A stretch of DNA of 64,000 nt, from positions 62,001 to 126,000 of the forward strand of contig NZ_RYYS01000064.1 of assembly GCF_004138215.1 (NCBI RefSeq), in the 5' to 3' direction. Below are positions 36,766 to 44,768 of this stretch, in pieces. This stretch comes from Anaerophilus nitritigenes. GTDB taxonomy: Bacteria > Bacillota > Clostridia > Peptostreptococcales > Thermotaleaceae. A model generated the notes under the pieces. That model did not search any database. It was given only the letters and a program-made list of their open reading frames with translations, and was not told where the DNA came from. Position 1 is the first letter of the stretch. The number at the start of each line of letters is the position of its first letter. A program made the translations under genes and the position numbers.

Positions 36766-38130
36766 ATGAAAAAATTTATTCTTCCCCTTATTCTTGCTGT
36801 AGCTTTGATTGGAACAGGTGTATGGGGATATAATCAACAAGTAGAAAAAGATGAATATTATACTTTTTTAGATAATCAATTTCAAAGAATGTATTATGAT
36901 TTGATGGGAAGTGTAGAGACGATTACTACAGATTTATCAAAACTTATTGTATCTTCTCAAAAAAAAGAAAATATAGTTTTGTATTCTGATATATGGCAAA
37001 ATGCATATAATGCTCAAGAAAAATTGTCTCAATTGCCTATTCGTCATGGAGAGATTACAAAGATTGAAAAATTTTTAAGTCAATTAGGAGATTATACTTT
37101 TGCCATGGCAAAGAGAAGTATTAATAATGAAGCTTTAGGAGAAAAGGAAATTAATAATTTAGAACAGCTTCATAATTATGCATTAGATCTTTCAAAAGAT
37201 TTGCATGAACTTCAAAAAACAGCTCTAAAAGGTACAGTTTGGAAAGATCAATTAAGGAGAAAGGCTAGCAAGAAGCTTAATAAAGAAGCAGAGCAAAAAA
37301 ATCCTATTCAGCTTAAATTTAATCAATTTGAAGAGAGAATGGTAAAATATCCAGAGCTTATTTATGATGGACCATTTTCAGAACATGTGATTGAGGGAAT
37401 GAGACCAAGATTAAAGGGAGATAAAATTACACAAGAGCAAGCTCAAAAAAAGGTAATAGATTTTTTAGGAGGAGGAAAAGTTGATAAAGTAGAAAAAACA
37501 ACAAATGGGAAAGGAAGAATTGATACTTATAGCTTTGAAGTGATTCCTAAAAATCAAGAAGCAGGAAAAGGAAATCCTGTATATATTGATATTAGTCAAA
37601 GAAATGGATATGTAGCATGGCTTTTAAATAATAGAGAAGTGAAAAAAGCTACATTATCTCCAAAGCAAGGAGTAGAACATGCATCTAAATTTTTAAATGA
37701 AAAAGGATTTTTTAATTTAGTTCCTACTTATACCTTACAATATGATGGAGTGTTGCTAATTAATTATGTGTATAAGCAAGATGAAGTGCTTATGTATTCA
37801 GATTTAGTGAAAGTAAAAATTGCTTTAGATAATGGTGAGATCGTAGGTTTTGATTCAACTCATTTTTTAACTACCAATTACATAAGAAGTATTGAGCCAC
37901 CTAAAATTACAAAAGAACAAGCAAGAGAAAAAATTAATCTTCGTGCTACGATTGAAAAAGAACCTAGCCTTTGTATTATTCCTACAAGCTCCTTTGGAGA
38001 AATTTATTGTTATGAATTTGAAGCTTCTTATAAGGGAGATCACTTTTTAGTTTATGTCAATGCAGATACAGGAGAAGAAGAAAAAATATTAAAAGTTATT
38101 AAAAATGAAAAAGGAACACTTATGATCTAA
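36766..38130 (+). CDS. ypeB: germination protein YpeB
   Basis: 454 aa. An N-terminal membrane anchor at residues 4-20 precedes a helical domain (about 25-180) and repeated PepSY-like domains in the C-terminal half (TQEQAQKKVIDFLGGG, SPKQGVEHASKFLNEKGF, TKEQAREKINLR). YpeB and SleB depend on each other for stability and localisation in the spore. AGGAGG lies in the sleB-ypeB gap. Last gene of the unit. Confidence 0.95.
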   Translation: MKKFILPLILAVALIGTGVWGYNQQVEKDEYYTFLDNQFQRMYYDLMGSVETITTDLSKLIVSSQKKENIVLYSDIWQNAYNAQEKLSQLPIRHGEITKIEKFLSQLGDYTFAMAKRSINNEALGEKEINNLEQLHNYALDLSKDLHELQKTALKGTVWKDQLRRKASKKLNKEAEQKNPIQLKFNQFEERMVKYPELIYDGPFSEHVIEGMRPRLKGDKITQEQAQKKVIDFLGGGKVDKVEKTTNGKGRIDTYSFEVIPKNQEAGKGNPVYIDISQRNGYVAWLLNNREVKKATLSPKQGVEHASKFLNEKGFFNLVPTYTLQYDGVLLINYVYKQDEVLMYSDLVKVKIALDNGEIVGFDSTHFLTTNYIRSIEPPKITKEQAREKINLRATIEKEPSLCIIPTSSFGEIYCYEFEASYKGDHFLVYVNADTGEEEKILKVIKNEKGTLMI

Positions 38131-38157
38131 AACAGCTAAATTTTTAGCTGTTTTTTA
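38129..38157 (+). terminator. intrinsic terminator of sleB-ypeB
   Basis: AAAACAGCTAAA pairs with TTAGCTGTTTT, then TT; it begins at the ypeB stop. Confidence 0.8.
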
Positions 38158-38167
38158 CATAAATAAA

Positions 38168-38196
38168 TTGATTAATAAAATTTATAAGTATAGAAT
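38168..38196 (+). promoter_or_regulatory. predicted sigma-A promoter of the ddl operon
   Basis: TTGATT (38168-38173), 17 bases, TAGAAT (38191-38196), 36 bases before the ddl start. Confidence 0.45.
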
Positions 38197-38232
38197 AGAA
38201 ATGAATTAAAGAATTGATATGGAGGCTAGAGT

Positions 38233-39297
38233 ATGGAAAAAATAAATGTAGCAGTAATATTTGGGGGAAAATCAGGAGAACATGAAGTATCTTTAATGTC
38301 TGCAACTTCTGTGATCAAAGCTATAAATAAAGAAAAATACAATTGCTTTCCTATAGGAATTACAAAAGAAGGAAATTGGATGATATATAATGGACCCGTA
38401 GAAAAGATCGAGACAGGTGAGTGGGAAGAAATTGCAAAAAACAAACAAATCGAAGATTTTTCTATAATGCCTATAAATAGAAAATATTCCAAGCTAAAAG
38501 AAATGGCAGATGTAGTATTTCCAGTACTTCATGGGCCTTTTGGAGAAGATGGTACTATTCAAGGATTGTTAGAGATGGCAGATATGTCTTATGTAGGAGC
38601 AGGGGTGTTGGCATCTTCTTTAGGAATGGATAAAATTCTTAGTAAAAAAATATTTGAAAAAGAGGGCCTTCCTGTTGGAAAATATATGTTTGTGATGAAA
38701 TATCAACTAAAAGAAAACATAGACCAATGTATAAAAGAAATTGAAGAAGCTTTTTCTTATCCTGTTTTTATTAAACCTGCTAATTTAGGATCTAGTGTAG
38801 GGATTAGTAAAGCTCATAATAGGGAAGAATTAATAATAGGATTGAATCAGGCATCTTTACATGATAGAAAAATAATTATAGAAGCTTATATTGATGGAAG
38901 AGAAATAGAATGTGCTATTTTAGGAAATGATCATCCTAAGGCATCAGTTTTAGGAGAAATATTACCTTCTCATGAATTTTATGATTATCAAGCAAAATAT
39001 TCCGACGATCAAAAATCTAGACTTATAATTCCTGCGGATCTTCCAAAAGAGAAGTCTGACGAAATAAGAAAAATGGCAATATGTGCATATAAAGCTATAG
39101 ATGGATCAGGGCTTTCAAGAGTAGACTTTTTTGTGGAAAAAGATTCTTTGAAAGTATATATTAATGAAGTCAATACTATGCCAGGTTTTACAAAATATAG
39201 TATGTATCCTCTTTTATGGGAGGCAACTGGACTTTCTTATGAAGATTTAATTGATGAGCTTATACAGCTTGCAATAAAAAGATATAAAAATCGATAA
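38233..39297 (+). CDS. ddl: D-alanine--D-alanine ligase
   Basis: 354 aa, ATP-grasp family. FGGKSGEHEVSLMSATSV at the N-terminus, HGPFGEDGTIQGLLE near residue 97, and KPANLGSSVGISK near 180 are diagnostic, with INEVNTMPGFT at the C-terminus. It makes the D-Ala-D-Ala dipeptide for the cell wall. The active-site stretch reads KYSMYP (Tyr before P), where D-Ala-D-Lac ligases differ; vancomycin-type activity is not suggested. First gene of a three-gene unit. Confidence 0.95.
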   Translation: MEKINVAVIFGGKSGEHEVSLMSATSVIKAINKEKYNCFPIGITKEGNWMIYNGPVEKIETGEWEEIAKNKQIEDFSIMPINRKYSKLKEMADVVFPVLHGPFGEDGTIQGLLEMADMSYVGAGVLASSLGMDKILSKKIFEKEGLPVGKYMFVMKYQLKENIDQCIKEIEEAFSYPVFIKPANLGSSVGISKAHNREELIIGLNQASLHDRKIIIEAYIDGREIECAILGNDHPKASVLGEILPSHEFYDYQAKYSDDQKSRLIIPADLPKEKSDEIRKMAICAYKAIDGSGLSRVDFFVEKDSLKVYINEVNTMPGFTKYSMYPLLWEATGLSYEDLIDELIQLAIKRYKNR

Positions 39298-39310
39298 GTG
39301 AGGGAAACGA

Positions 39311-39727
39311 ATGAAAAATATTATGCTAAAAATAGAAGGAATGCAAATAGATATGGATGGTGAAGAAAACAAAATTGAATTAGTGACAGAAGGAAAACTC
39401 TACGAAAAAGAAGATGCAGTTTATTTAGTATATGAAGAAACAGAAGTATCAGGAATGAAAGGTTGCACAACGAGTGTAAAACTTTCTCAAGATAAAATCT
39501 ATATGAAAAGATTTGGAAGATTAAAGTCAGAAATTATATTTGAAAAAGGTAAAAGATATATGACTCATTATCATACTCCTTATGGAGTATTTGATATGGA
39601 AGTATTAACACAAGATATGAACTATTCTATTACAGATGCGAAAAAGGGTGGAGTGCATATAGAATATTTTATAAATTTAGAAGGAATGACAGAAAGTCAA
39701 AACAAGCTTAATATTACTATTATGTAA
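39311..39727 (+). CDS. DUF1934 protein (YwiB-like)
   Basis: 138 aa, predicted beta-barrel of the calycin-like type. YETEVSGMKGCTTSVKLSQDKIYMKRFG and FEKGKRYMTHYHTPYGVFDMEV are the family hallmarks. The function is not established. In Bacillus the homologue ywiB lies directly upstream of argS; here a core-less ArgRS-like gene occupies that place. It follows ddl by 13 bases. Confidence 0.85.
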   Translation: MKNIMLKIEGMQIDMDGEENKIELVTEGKLYEKEDAVYLVYEETEVSGMKGCTTSVKLSQDKIYMKRFGRLKSEIIFEKGKRYMTHYHTPYGVFDMEVLTQDMNYSITDAKKGGVHIEYFINLEGMTESQNKLNITIM

Positions 39728-39749
39728 TAAATGAATTCATAGAAAGTAG

Positions 39750-40484
39750 ATGAACATGAAAATAATACAAGATAAAATAAAAAAAACAGTATTAACAAAA
39801 TATGGATATGAAGAGCTACCTTCTTATATTGAAGTAACAATACCTAAAAATAATTCTTATGGAGATTATACAACCAATATAGCATTTAAACTTTCTAAAG
39901 GACTTCATAAATTACCTATAGAAATTGCAAATGAAATTACAAAATTATTAAAAACAGATAATATATTTGAGGATGTAGTAGTAAGCTCTCCTGGATTTAT
40001 AAACTTTTTTATAAGTGCTCATGCTTTGTATGAGGAATTGAATCAAAAAAACTTAACCCAAATACCTTTAAAATTTATAGATGAAGAGAAGATTAAACAT
40101 TGTCTAAAGTCTTTTCCTAAAGAAAAAATAGATTCTATGCAATATGTTCATAGTAGAATTTATTCCATCATAAAAATATTTAAACAAGAGGGAATCAATA
40201 TGGATGAAAAAATCAATCTAGGAGAATATGAATTTTCATCTTTACAAAAACAAATTCTTAAAAAGATTTTTCTATATGAAGAGATGATTGATAAAGATAC
40301 AGAAACAATTTTTTTATATGGAATAGATTTAAGTGAACTTTTCTATAAAATAGAAGAAAAAATTTTGTTTAGAAAACTTGAAAAGAATGCACAATATGTT
40401 ATGCTAAATATAATAGAATATGTAAGAAAAATAATTCAGAAAATATTGCAAGTTTTTTTATTAGATGCACCAGAAAAAATGTGA
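39750..40484 (+). CDS. arginyl-tRNA synthetase-like protein lacking the catalytic core
   Basis: 244 aa, against about 560 for ArgRS. Residues 1-95 match the ArgRS N-terminal additional domain (IPKNNSYGDYTTNIAFKLSK, PGFINFFIS). Residues about 130-244 match the C-terminal DALR anticodon-binding domain (MQYVHSRIYSIIKIF, ending in LLDAPEKM as ArgRS ends in APxxM). The whole Rossmann catalytic core with HIGH and KMSKS motifs is missing, joined by a short linker. The frame is intact. The ribosome site is weak (AAAG). It may bind tRNA-Arg without charging it; a complete argS must exist elsewhere. Could also be a decaying pseudogene with the frame preserved. Confidence 0.8.
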   Translation: MNMKIIQDKIKKTVLTKYGYEELPSYIEVTIPKNNSYGDYTTNIAFKLSKGLHKLPIEIANEITKLLKTDNIFEDVVVSSPGFINFFISAHALYEELNQKNLTQIPLKFIDEEKIKHCLKSFPKEKIDSMQYVHSRIYSIIKIFKQEGINMDEKINLGEYEFSSLQKQILKKIFLYEEMIDKDTETIFLYGIDLSELFYKIEEKILFRKLEKNAQYVMLNIIEYVRKIIQKILQVFLLDAPEKM

Positions 40485-40489
40485 AAATA

Positions 40490-40514
40490 AAGCAGCGAAA
40501 GCTGCGTTTTTTTT
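40490..40514 (+). terminator. intrinsic terminator of ddl-DUF1934-ArgRS-like unit
   Basis: GCAGC pairs with GCTGC around GAAA, followed by T8. Confidence 0.85.
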
Positions 40515-40574
40515 GGAGGTGATGACAAAAATTCGGCATGCAATGATTAAAAACTGGCATTATGAGGTGATGAG

Positions 40575-41966
40575 ATGGAAATGATTTTTTCCAAAAGTAA
40601 TGTAGAAACAATTTTAGATTATGTAGAAGAAGGTATACAAATTATAGATGCAAGAGGAAGAATTGTGTATTTCAATTGTTCGGCTGCTCAATATGAAGAT
40701 ATACATAGAGAAGAGGCAATAGGAAGACATATCTTAGATGTATATCCTTCACTAGATCCTGACACGAGTACTCTTTTAAAAGCTATTGAAAAAGGAGTGC
40801 CTACATTTGATATACAACAAAGCTTTTTAAGCTACAAGGGAAATAAAATTACAACTGTAAATTCTTCTTTCCCCATTAAAACAAGAGGAAAAATAATAGG
40901 AGCTATTGAAATTTCTAAAAATATTACTCATGTACAAGAACTTTCTGAAAGAGTAATGGCTTTGCAAGAACAACTTTTGTATAAAGAAAAAAAAGACCAA
41001 AAAAGTCAAGATAGTACAAGTTTTACTTTTTTAGATATTATAGGTCAAAGCAAGGAGATTCTAAAGGTTAAGGAACTGGCTTTAAAAGCTTCTCAAACTT
41101 CTTCTCCAATCATGATTTATGGAGAAACAGGAACAGGAAAAGAGTTATTTGTACATGCTATTCATGCAAGTAGCATAAGAAGAAATAAACCTTTTATTGC
41201 TCAAAACTGTGGAGCTTTGCCTACAAGTTTATTAGAAAGTATATTATTCGGAACGGTAAAGGGAAGCTTTACAGGAGCTGATAATAGAGCAGGATTATTT
41301 GAACTTGCTGATGGGGGAACTTTATTTTTAGATGAAATCAACTCTATGCCTATAGAATTGCAAGTAAAGCTTTTAAGAGTGCTACAAGATGGAACAATAA
41401 GACGTGTAGGAGATATAAAAACTAGAAAAGTAGATGTAAGAATTGTAGCTGCGAGCAATGAAGATCCATTAATAGCAGTAGAACAAAAACGTTTAAGAAG
41501 AGACTTGTACTATCGTCTTAATGTAGTGTCTTTAGTACTTCCGCAGCTTAAGGAAAGAATAGGAGATATTCCTATTTTGACTCAATTTTTTATTGGAAAA
41601 TTTAATTATAAGTTAAACAAAAATGTACAAAAAATTTCTAATGAAGTATTAAAACTTTTTGAAAATTATGATTGGCCTGGGAATGTGAGAGAGTTAGAGC
41701 ATGTAATAGAAGGTGCTATGAATATTATGGATGGTGATACCATTACATTAGAATGTTTGCCTATGCATTTTGAAAAGTATTATAAAAAAAATATAAAAAA
41801 AATAGATGTAGAGGATATTTCTTTAAAAGAAGCTTTAGAAAATTTAGAAATACACTTGATTAAAGATGCTTTAATCAAGTGGGATCAAAATATTAGCCAT
41901 GCAGCAGATGAACTTAAAATACCAAGACAAACTCTACAATACAAAATAAAAAAATATAAAATATAA
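40575..41966 (+). CDS. sigma-54-dependent transcriptional activator (PAS-AAA+-HTH)
   Basis: 463 aa. A PAS sensor covers about residues 8-115, the AAA+ domain about 153-390, and a Fis-type helix-turn-helix (ISHAADELKIPRQTLQYKIKKYKI) forms the C-terminus. Walker A is GETGTGKE at 183-190, the sigma-54 contact loop reads GSFTGA at 230-235 instead of the usual GAFTGA, Walker B is GGTLFLDEI, and the arginine region is RRDLYYRLNVV. It stands immediately upstream of the lysine operon, whose promoter is a perfect -24/-12 site, so it is the likely activator, sensing lysine or a pathway metabolite through PAS. RocR-like in layout. Confidence 0.93.
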   Translation: MEMIFSKSNVETILDYVEEGIQIIDARGRIVYFNCSAAQYEDIHREEAIGRHILDVYPSLDPDTSTLLKAIEKGVPTFDIQQSFLSYKGNKITTVNSSFPIKTRGKIIGAIEISKNITHVQELSERVMALQEQLLYKEKKDQKSQDSTSFTFLDIIGQSKEILKVKELALKASQTSSPIMIYGETGTGKELFVHAIHASSIRRNKPFIAQNCGALPTSLLESILFGTVKGSFTGADNRAGLFELADGGTLFLDEINSMPIELQVKLLRVLQDGTIRRVGDIKTRKVDVRIVAASNEDPLIAVEQKRLRRDLYYRLNVVSLVLPQLKERIGDIPILTQFFIGKFNYKLNKNVQKISNEVLKLFENYDWPGNVRELEHVIEGAMNIMDGDTITLECLPMHFEKYYKKNIKKIDVEDISLKEALENLEIHLIKDALIKWDQNISHAADELKIPRQTLQYKIKKYKI

Positions 41967-42282
41967 TATTCATATTAGAATTGAATTGCTGCTTTGATAA
42001 AAAATATGTCATTTTATTCGAAAATTCAAATGCTTAAAATTCGGCACAAAAAAGAAAAATCAATATTATTCTAAATAAAAAAAGAAAACCTTTTCAAGGA
42101 TGAAAAAATATAAAAAGGGAAAAAACAAGATAAATACAAGGGTTACAAAGGTTTTTTTGAAAAAATATAAAACAAAAAACAAATTGGCATGAAGTTTGCT
42201 TATATATTTAGGTGATAAGAATTAAAGGTCAATATGACAAAATATGATATAAAAATACAAATTAAATAGGGAGGCACTTAAG
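41967..42282 (+). promoter_or_regulatory. regulatory region of the lysine operon
   Basis: 316 bases without a gene. It contains AAAATTCGGCA at 42036-42046 (shared with the regulator leader at 40528-40538), a small dyad CCTT-TTC-AAGG near 42091, and the sigma-54 promoter at 42185. No riboswitch fold is apparent. Confidence 0.5.
42185..42200 (+). promoter_or_regulatory. sigma-54 (-24/-12) promoter of the lysine fermentation operon
   Basis: TGGCATGAAGTTTGCT matches TGGCAYRNNNNTTGCW at every defined position. It lies 83 bases before the kdd start and just downstream of the gene for a sigma-54 activator. Confidence 0.9.
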
Positions 42283-43320
42283 ATGAAAAAAGGATGTCCT
42301 TATGGAACACACAGGGTTATAGAGCCAAAAGGAGCTCTTCCACAACCTGCTACAAAAATTGATAACAATATGGAAATTTACGACAATGAGATTTTATTAA
42401 ATGTTCAAACATTAAATGTTGACTCTGCAAGTTTTACACAAATAAAAGAACAAGCAGGTGGAGACGTAGAAAAAATTAAAGAAATTATGTTAGGAATTGT
42501 TGCTGAAAGAGGAAAGCATCAAAACCCAGTAACTGGTTCTGGTGGTATGTTAATCGGAACAGTTGAAAAAATTGGATCAGCTTTAGAAGGAAAAACAGAT
42601 CTTAAAGTAGGAGATAAACTTGCTACATTAGTATCTTTATCTTTAACTCCATTAAGAATAGATGAAATCGTAACTGTAAGAAAAGATATTGATCAAGTAG
42701 ACATTAAAGGAAAAGCAATTTTATTTGAATCAGGAATTTATGCAGTTCTTCCAAATGATATTCCAGAAAATCTTGCTTTATCTGCACTTGACGTAGCAGG
42801 AGCTCCAGCTCAAACTGCTAAATTAGTAAAACCAGGAGACACTGTATTAGTAATTGGTGGAGCTGGAAAATCAGGTATGCTTTGCTGTTATGAAGCAAAA
42901 AGAAGAGCAGGAGTTACTGGTAAAGTAATTTGCTTAGGACATAGTGAAAAAAGTTTAGAAGTTGCAAAACGTGCAAATGTAGCTGACGTATATGTTGCAG
43001 CAGATGCTACAAAACCAGTTGAAATGATGGAAAAAATCAAAGAACTTACAGATGGACAAATGACTGATGTTACAATCAATAACGTAAATGTTCCAAATAC
43101 TGAAATGTCAAGTATCCTAGCTACTAAAAATGATGGAGTAATTTACTTCTTTAGTATGGCTACAAGCTTTACAAAAGCAGCATTAGGAGCAGAGGGTGTT
43201 GGTTCTGATGTAACAATGATTATGGGTAATGGATATACAAAAGGTCATGCAGAACAAACTCTTCAAATTTTAAGAGAAAGCAAAGAAATTAGAGAAATCT
43301 ACGAAGAATTATATGCATAA
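42283..43320 (+). CDS. kdd: L-erythro-3,5-diaminohexanoate dehydrogenase
   Basis: 345 aa. The opening KKGCPYGTHRVIEPKGALPQPA and the nucleotide-binding VLVIGGAGKSGMLCCYEAKRRAG near residue 188 match Kdd of lysine fermentation. It oxidatively deaminates 3,5-diaminohexanoate to 3-keto-5-aminohexanoate with NAD. Ornithine-pathway 2,4-diaminopentanoate dehydrogenase was considered, but the kam genes that follow fix the pathway. First gene after the sigma-54 promoter; AGGGAGG precedes the ATG. Confidence 0.95.
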   Translation: MKKGCPYGTHRVIEPKGALPQPATKIDNNMEIYDNEILLNVQTLNVDSASFTQIKEQAGGDVEKIKEIMLGIVAERGKHQNPVTGSGGMLIGTVEKIGSALEGKTDLKVGDKLATLVSLSLTPLRIDEIVTVRKDIDQVDIKGKAILFESGIYAVLPNDIPENLALSALDVAGAPAQTAKLVKPGDTVLVIGGAGKSGMLCCYEAKRRAGVTGKVICLGHSEKSLEVAKRANVADVYVAADATKPVEMMEKIKELTDGQMTDVTINNVNVPNTEMSSILATKNDGVIYFFSMATSFTKAALGAEGVGSDVTMIMGNGYTKGHAEQTLQILRESKEIREIYEELYA

Positions 43321-43329
43321 TAGGATAAC

Positions 43330-43396
43330 GCATCGTAGCAAATGCTACGGTGCTTAACCAATAGATAAATAGATTTCTGTGTGCAACGCAGAGAAA
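43330..43396 (+). other. two hairpins between kdd and kamA
   Basis: Stem GCATCGTAGCA/TGCTACGGTGC (43330-43353) and stem CTGTGT/ACGCAG (43377-43391). Neither has a T run, so they look like mRNA-processing or stabilising elements rather than terminators. Confidence 0.55.
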
Positions 43397-43439
43397 ACGA
43401 TTTTCTTTTAAAATATAATTATAGGGGGTTTTTTAAACA

Positions 43440-44693
43440 ATGAGAAACTACAAAGAAATCGAACTATGGAAAGATGTTACAGATGAGCAATGGAATGACT
43501 GGAAATGGCAAGTAAAAAACAGAATTACAACATTAGAAGATCTTAAAAAAGTAGTAAACCTTACACAAGAAGAAGAAGAAGGAATTAGAAAATCATTAGA
43601 AATATTAAGAATGGGTATTACACCATATTATGCATCTTTAATGGATAAAGATGATCCACATTGTCCAGTAAGAATGCAAGCAGTACCTACAATGCTTGAA
43701 ACTCATAAAGCTGATGCTGACATGGAAGATCCACTTCATGAAGATGGAGACTCTCCTGCACCAGGACTTACTCATAGATATCCAGATAGAGTACTTCTTT
43801 TAATTACTGACATGTGTTCAATGTATTGTCGTCATTGTACAAGAAGAAGATTTGCTGGAAGTAGTGACGATGCAATGCCATTAGCAAGAATTGACAAAGC
43901 TATTGAATATATTAAAAATACTCCACAAGTAAGAGACGTATTATTATCAGGAGGAGACGCTTTATTAGTAGATGATGAAACATTAGAATACATCATCAAA
44001 AAACTTAGAGCAATCCCACACGTTCAAATCGTAAGAATTGGATCAAGAACTCCTGTTGTAATGCCTCAAAGAATTACACCAGAACTTGTAAATATGCTTA
44101 AAAAATATCATCCAATTTGGTTAAACACTCACTTTAACCATACAAAAGAAATTACACCTACTGCTGAAAGAGGATTAGAATTACTTGCAAATGCTGGTGT
44201 TCCTCTAGGAAACCAATCTGTACTTTTAAGAGGAGTAAATGATTGTGTACATGTAATGAGAGAATTAATGCATAATCTTGTTAAAAACAGAGTAAGACCT
44301 TACTACATTTACCAATGTGACCTTTCAATGGGTATCGAACACTTCAGAACTCCTGTTTCTAAAGGTATCGAAATTATTGAAGGTTTAAGAGGACATACTT
44401 CAGGATATGCAGTACCAACATTTGTTGTTGACGCTCCTGGTGGTGGTGGAAAAACTCCAGTTATGCCACAATATGTAATTTCTCAATCACCAAATAAGGT
44501 AGTATTAAGAAACTTCGAAGGAGTTATTACAACTTATTCAGAGCCTTCTCCATATAAAGATACCTGTCATTGCCCAGTATGTAGTGGCGAAAAACAACAC
44601 AAAATTACTGGTGTTGCTGGATTATTACAAGGAAATCAAGTTGCTCTTGAGCCAACTGATTTAGACAGAAAAAAAAGAACTCATCATGAGTAA
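43440..44693 (+). CDS. kamA: lysine 2,3-aminomutase
   Basis: 417 aa, very close in pattern to the characterised clostridial enzyme. The radical-SAM cluster is CSMYCRHC (Cys126, 130, 133), with LLSGGDALL after it, the PLP lysine in DAPGGGGKTPVMP near residue 338, and the C-terminal zinc cysteines in CHCPVC. It converts L-lysine to L-beta-lysine using SAM and PLP. A GGGGG run lies 9 bases before the ATG. Central gene of the operon; it uses more C-ending codons than flanking genes, consistent with high expression. Confidence 0.97.
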   Translation: MRNYKEIELWKDVTDEQWNDWKWQVKNRITTLEDLKKVVNLTQEEEEGIRKSLEILRMGITPYYASLMDKDDPHCPVRMQAVPTMLETHKADADMEDPLHEDGDSPAPGLTHRYPDRVLLLITDMCSMYCRHCTRRRFAGSSDDAMPLARIDKAIEYIKNTPQVRDVLLSGGDALLVDDETLEYIIKKLRAIPHVQIVRIGSRTPVVMPQRITPELVNMLKKYHPIWLNTHFNHTKEITPTAERGLELLANAGVPLGNQSVLLRGVNDCVHVMRELMHNLVKNRVRPYYIYQCDLSMGIEHFRTPVSKGIEIIEGLRGHTSGYAVPTFVVDAPGGGGKTPVMPQYVISQSPNKVVLRNFEGVITTYSEPSPYKDTCHCPVCSGEKQHKITGVAGLLQGNQVALEPTDLDRKKRTHHE

Positions 44694-44701
44694 AAATGAT
44701 T

Positions 44702-44740
44702 CGGCAGATTATAGTTAGCAGCCTAGCTGCTAACTAACTG
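44702..44740 (+). other. GTTAGC-type hairpin between kamA and kamB
   Basis: AGTTAGCAGC pairs perfectly with GCTGCTAACT around CTA (about 44714-44736), followed by AACTGCTG, with no T run. Same heptamer family as the hairpin after kamC. Confidence 0.6.
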
Positions 44741-44768
44741 CTGTTCATAACTTTGAGGGGGAAAATTT

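Noticed and set aside
40522-40584. 20-codon leader ORF overlapping the start of the sigma-54 activator
   Set aside because: The ATG sits within GGAGGTGATG, too close to the ribosome site to be a good start; left as a remote possibility for coupling.
41967-42282. Lysine riboswitch ahead of the lysine operon
   Set aside because: No conserved lysine-aptamer elements are visible; the sigma-54 promoter sits only 83 bases before the gene, leaving no room.
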